Source: Circinella umbellata
Lineage: Eukaryota; Mucoromycota; Mucoromycetes; Mucorales; Lichtheimiaceae
Assembly (NCBI GenBank): GCA_025093555.1
Contig: JAIWNF010000016.1
Coordinates: forward strand, 744,001-808,000
Direction: 5' to 3'
DNA length: 64,000 bases
Positions 60,301 to 64,000 of this stretch are shown here, in pieces (positions within the stretch are counted from its first letter, which is position 1; each line of letters opens with the position of its first letter). The position numbers and the translations under genes are program-made. The notes under the pieces are model-generated. The model worked only from the letters and a program-made list of their open reading frames with translations. It did not search any database and was not told where the DNA came from.

Positions 60301-63300
60301 GAGAGATTTAATACTGTGCTTCTTTTTAATTATGGTGATTAGTGGTTATGTATGATGCTTTATTTTGTTATAAATGTTATTATCACATTTTAGTATTTGT
60401 AGACTGGACAGTTGACAATCTGGAGTACTTTAGATAACCTCAAGCTAACAACGTTTTTGTTGTAATTGTCTGTTTTCTGTTAAGAAACGAATACACTAAA
60501 ATAAGACGAAATTATGTTTTTTTTCTTATAGGTCACCAAGTTCTTAAAATAAATTCCAGTGAGGTGTTATTATCATCATTAGTAATAATAATGCTACGTA
60601 CCTAATCTTTTATGGCGTTCTATCGAAGGTTATTATTTATACAGCATATCACATACAATCCATGTACTTTTATAACTCATGGATACACATTCCAGAATAA
60701 AACGATAATACATTCAAAAACTATAAACATTTGAACTTTACAGACACCAACATACTAAAGAGAGCTCAGATATATAAATGTTTTTTTTTCTCGCTTACGT
60801 AGTAGTTTACTATTATTGCTACATTACCCACTTGCTTGTAATAGTAATGAACAAGATAACTCTAGGGACAACAACAGTAGTAAACCCCCACAGTCTTTTT
60901 GGTAGCCCATCACTTTGATAAGTAAATAATATAAAAAAAATGCAGTGATATAAAACCATATATAAATCGTTACTAATAAAATTTCAAATTTGACATAGAG
61001 CAGTATCACATAGAACAATACCTATCAAAATAACTCTATTAGACTTTATCGCGATCTATGTAAAATAATATTTATTTCGATTCATGCAGGAGGGGGGGAA
61101 AGAACATAGCGTCGATAGGTATCAGCGATCAATTTATTCTTTTTATTTTATGATTCTTCTTACTTTTATGTTTACTATTAATGCACTGCTGCTATCACGA
61201 CTGACTTTCAAAGTAGGGGCACTACATTATAGTTTAGTAAATTCATGAGAGGAGAGTCCAAGGAAAAGACATTAATTGCGAAAATAATATACAACTATTA
61301 AGAATATGGGGGGGGGGGACTGCCAAAGAACAGAAGCATATGCACTTCATCAAATATGTATTTGATAATAAATATTTATTTATTTTTTGGCAAGATGAAC
61401 AATATATATTAGAATTTTACTTTATTATTTAATATGGTAACACTAAAGTGTCGCATACCTTGTCTATCTTCATGTTCCAAAAGCTCATTTCTCTCTTCTT
61501 CTTGTTTCTGCTCGAAAATTACTGCTACACCTAACTACTGCTACACCTAACTATACTGTTATGTTACTGCGTTATTTACGACCATAAAACTGAGACTATA
61601 TTGCTGAAAACGAAATTTAAACGATTATTATATTAAACTTAAAAGGAGAGTAAATTCTAATCACTGTCGATATTGTTGTTGCTGTTCCTATTATTTGTTT
61701 ATTAACTGTCAAACAGGTTGAAAACGCATTCATCAGTTTCACTAGGGTAAAAAGTTTAAGAGAGTTCTTCAACTCAGCTTGTGTGTCCGTCAACTCATAT
61801 ACCAAAATAGGTATATCCTCAAAAGGTAATTCAATTTTAATTCGCACCTTGAGAGCAGCTTTGCGATATTTCTAAATTAGGAAAACGATCCACCCTCTTT
61901 GTTCAATGAATGTAATTTTCCATTATCCAGTATAATAGTTTCCAATTATTTGAGTCAAGCATCTTTACTGTAATATTATCTCTACCATACATGTACATAA
62001 CGGTCTTGTCGTAAAAAAAAAAGGATGAACCCATTTGAGTTGATTTTTTTTATGAATAACGTCCAGTAGCCCTTTTTTGATCAAGTGCCATTTTTCATAC
62101 TTTTCTACAAGTTTACGTGATCAATGCAAACAAGTTACATCTTATGATTATGATTGTGATTGTGCTTCAAAAAAAAATAACCTTCACTGAGTTGTTTGTA
62201 GTATACAAAATGTTTTTTTTAGCGGGAAATGGGTTTTGTGTTTTGTCAATTAAATATGCATTCTCTTCAGAAACTGAAACCATATATAACAAAAAAAAAT
62301 ATTCAAACTTTACTCATGATCATTTCAACCTATAATTGTCAAGAATGGAACAAACGAGCTTTGTATAAAATATGATACGTCCCCCTTTGTGTAATCAAAG
62401 AGACAACGGTTTGCAGATGTCGAGGTTTCAATATAACAAGAAAGTAATCTAACTTGGTGTACTTGGATATCCGTCACGTTATTAATCTATTTGCAATTTC
62501 AAAGCATGTAACAAAAAGGAGTGAACTTTTTATCAAAAAATACAGTTTCTCTCTATTGGTCAGATTTGGCGTTTGCACGCAAAATGCTGTTTGTAGTTAA
62601 AAGCTTTCAATGAAACAACACATGTATACATCGTCAAGGATAATACCAGGATTTATAAATCTGCCAAAGTTCTTTAAACAATCTGTGATAACAGTCATAT
62701 ACATCTTATTCTCTTTGTTATCATATAGTCATTAATCTTGAATACATAGGAGAATGTTATTAGTCGTAAATAAGAACAAGACAGGTATTATGCAAAATCC
62801 CACTTGGAAAAAAAATTACAGGATCTTGGATATCTGGATTGAAGAAGCAGCCAAGGCATTATACTGGCATAAGCCATATTATAAATGTGGAGAAGAAATT
62901 ATTGCTTACTATAATAAACCATTATTGTATATACAAACTTTTTTTTTTCTTTGGAATGAATTTCTGGGTTATTGTACTGGATAATAGAAAATTACATCAC
63001 TCGCACTAAACATTATACTCACTTTTTCGAAAAATTTTACTAATGAACGAGAATTTTTATTAATGATCTAAATCACTTGTAAGAATAAATAATATAAGCT
63101 TGTAAAAGAAAAAAAAAGAGCTTTTGCTCTTTTATTTCGATTCATCGGGTAAAAAAAATAAAAAAAAACCCGGCAAAATGTCACCAATTCCTATTTTCGG
63201 GAGTGATTTTCCTCTAGTATGTGACATACATCATTTGTGAATTGATTGGTCCTCTCTCTCTCTCTGCTTTCTCTCTATTTCACACTATTATTTATGTCCA

Positions 63301-64000
63301 TAATATGTATATTATTTAAACGATATCTAAAGCCTAAAAAATAAATAAATAACACAAGTATCTATTTAGCGATCACTCATCAAAAATTATCATCATTGCA
63401 TTTTATAATAGTGTGCCACAAAAAATAAATAACTCAACAAATATAGTTTGTCGTTCCCAAAACAATTGTTGAATAAGGATCTCCAAGAAGCCTTTGAATG
63501 AAACTTTTCTCAACAAAAAAAGTTGTCCAATTTTATAATGACAACAACAACAGCAACAACAGTTGTTACTTAATAACCATCATAATAGAAATATTTATCA
63601 CCCTATTAGTTATGGCGTTTCGATATGCATAATAGTTTATGTGAATGCAGCTTATAAGGGCTTTGAATTATATAGCGTTATAAAAAAAACAAAACAAACA
63701 GACCTCTTTTTGTAGAAATAAAAACAACTGTGGCAAGTGAATTTTTCTTTACACTACGTAAATAATAAATTATTATTTTCTTTTGATAAACTCACGAATG
63801 GCTCATTGTAGGATACTTGAAAACAAAAATACACATTCTAACAACTTCAAGTGAAAATTAAATTGATAAAGGAACACTTCATATTTTTATATTTATAAAT
63901 CTAAAACGATTCAAAAGAGTGGGGAAATAATACTTGGGTCGATAGTGAAAATGTATATACAAACACACAGAAAGCTAATGCATAGTGTTATCTTTTTTTT
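57330..64000. other. Long intergenic tract, 6.7 kb, no supported gene
   Basis: The first ~600 bp (CT-rich near 57385-57420) is promoter side of the CH-GAR gene. The rest is AT-rich with G-runs near 57863, 60030 and 61307, a (TAG)n microsatellite at 59714-59763, and isolated short open frames such as 61847-61617 (minus) and 62754-62984 (plus) without recognisable domains or partners. Confidence 0.5.
59714..59763. repeat. (TAG)n / (AGT)n microsatellite
   Basis: About 50 bp of TAG units, with TAA and CAG interruptions. On the minus strand it makes a spurious poly-Leu reading frame. Confidence 0.85.

Noticed and set aside
61617..61880. Minus-strand frame with IELPFEDIPILVYELTD
   Set aside because: Coding-like composition, but isolated, with no partner exons or recognised family.
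62754..62984. 76-residue plus-strand frame
   Set aside because: No similarity, no conserved motif, and no neighbouring exon.
1..64000. CRISPR arrays, rRNA genes, prokaryotic operons, telomeric repeats, secondary-metabolite cluster
   Set aside because: Looked for and not found; the window is ordinary fungal nuclear DNA with dispersed genes.

Overview
The window is AT-rich nuclear DNA of a filamentous fungus. Genes are split by many short GT-AG introns (mostly about 50-200 nt). The gene set is fungal: a chitin-synthase export chaperone, an NDT80/PhoG-type regulator, a Leo1/PAF1 subunit and a Sey1/RHD3-type GTPase. The relaxed AT-rich intergenic DNA, the mixture of fungal genes with genes more familiar from animals (elongin C, an ASH1-type SET protein, a calponin-homology/spectrin/GAR protein) and a resident gene of a family I associate with Mucorales all suggest an early-diverging fungus, probably Mucoromycota. 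That placement is inference.

Layout, left to right: 0-2.5 kb has a truncated F-box gene and a mitochondrial carrier, both minus. 4.3-8.5 kb is a decayed mobile region: two ~0.7 kb diverged inverted repeats enclose an orphan-family gene and a smaller MITE-like insertion. 8.7-10.5 kb is a Nup35/Nup53 nucleoporin (minus). 13.6-16.2 kb is a DHA1-type MFS transporter. 18.5-20.8 kb is a class III CoA-transferase (SUGCT-like, minus) that needs a 14-nt and a 5-nt exon, divergent from the Chs7 chaperone gene at 21.8-23.3 kb. 23.9-26.5 kb encodes a GATA zinc finger joined to an AWS-SET-postSET methyltransferase. 28.0 kb is a tRNA-Leu(AAG), followed by ~1.5 kb almost free of CpG. 29.8-31.2 kb is Leo1, convergent with elongin C (31.6-32.1 kb). 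32-36 kb is mostly non-coding with decayed coding fragments. 36.3-38.5 kb is a damaged Sey1/RHD3-like GTPase gene. 38.8-41.8 kb is an unrecognised 10-exon gene. 43.3-45.7 kb is an NDT80-domain factor. 48.0-50.1 kb is an F-box/leucine-rich gene. 50.5-57.3 kb is a 2197-residue protein with tandem CH, spectrin-like coiled coils and a GAR domain. The last 6.7 kb holds no gene I can support.

The genes do not form a pathway cluster; they are ordinary housekeeping and regulatory loci with independent promoters. The most unusual points are the SET/GATA fusion, the spectraplakin-like protein, the ultra-short exons, the nested inverted-repeat element, the CpG-void block beside the tRNA gene, and the broken Sey1-like gene. 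All exon boundaries were worked out by hand from splice signals, reading-frame phase and family conservation; none is confirmed by transcripts.
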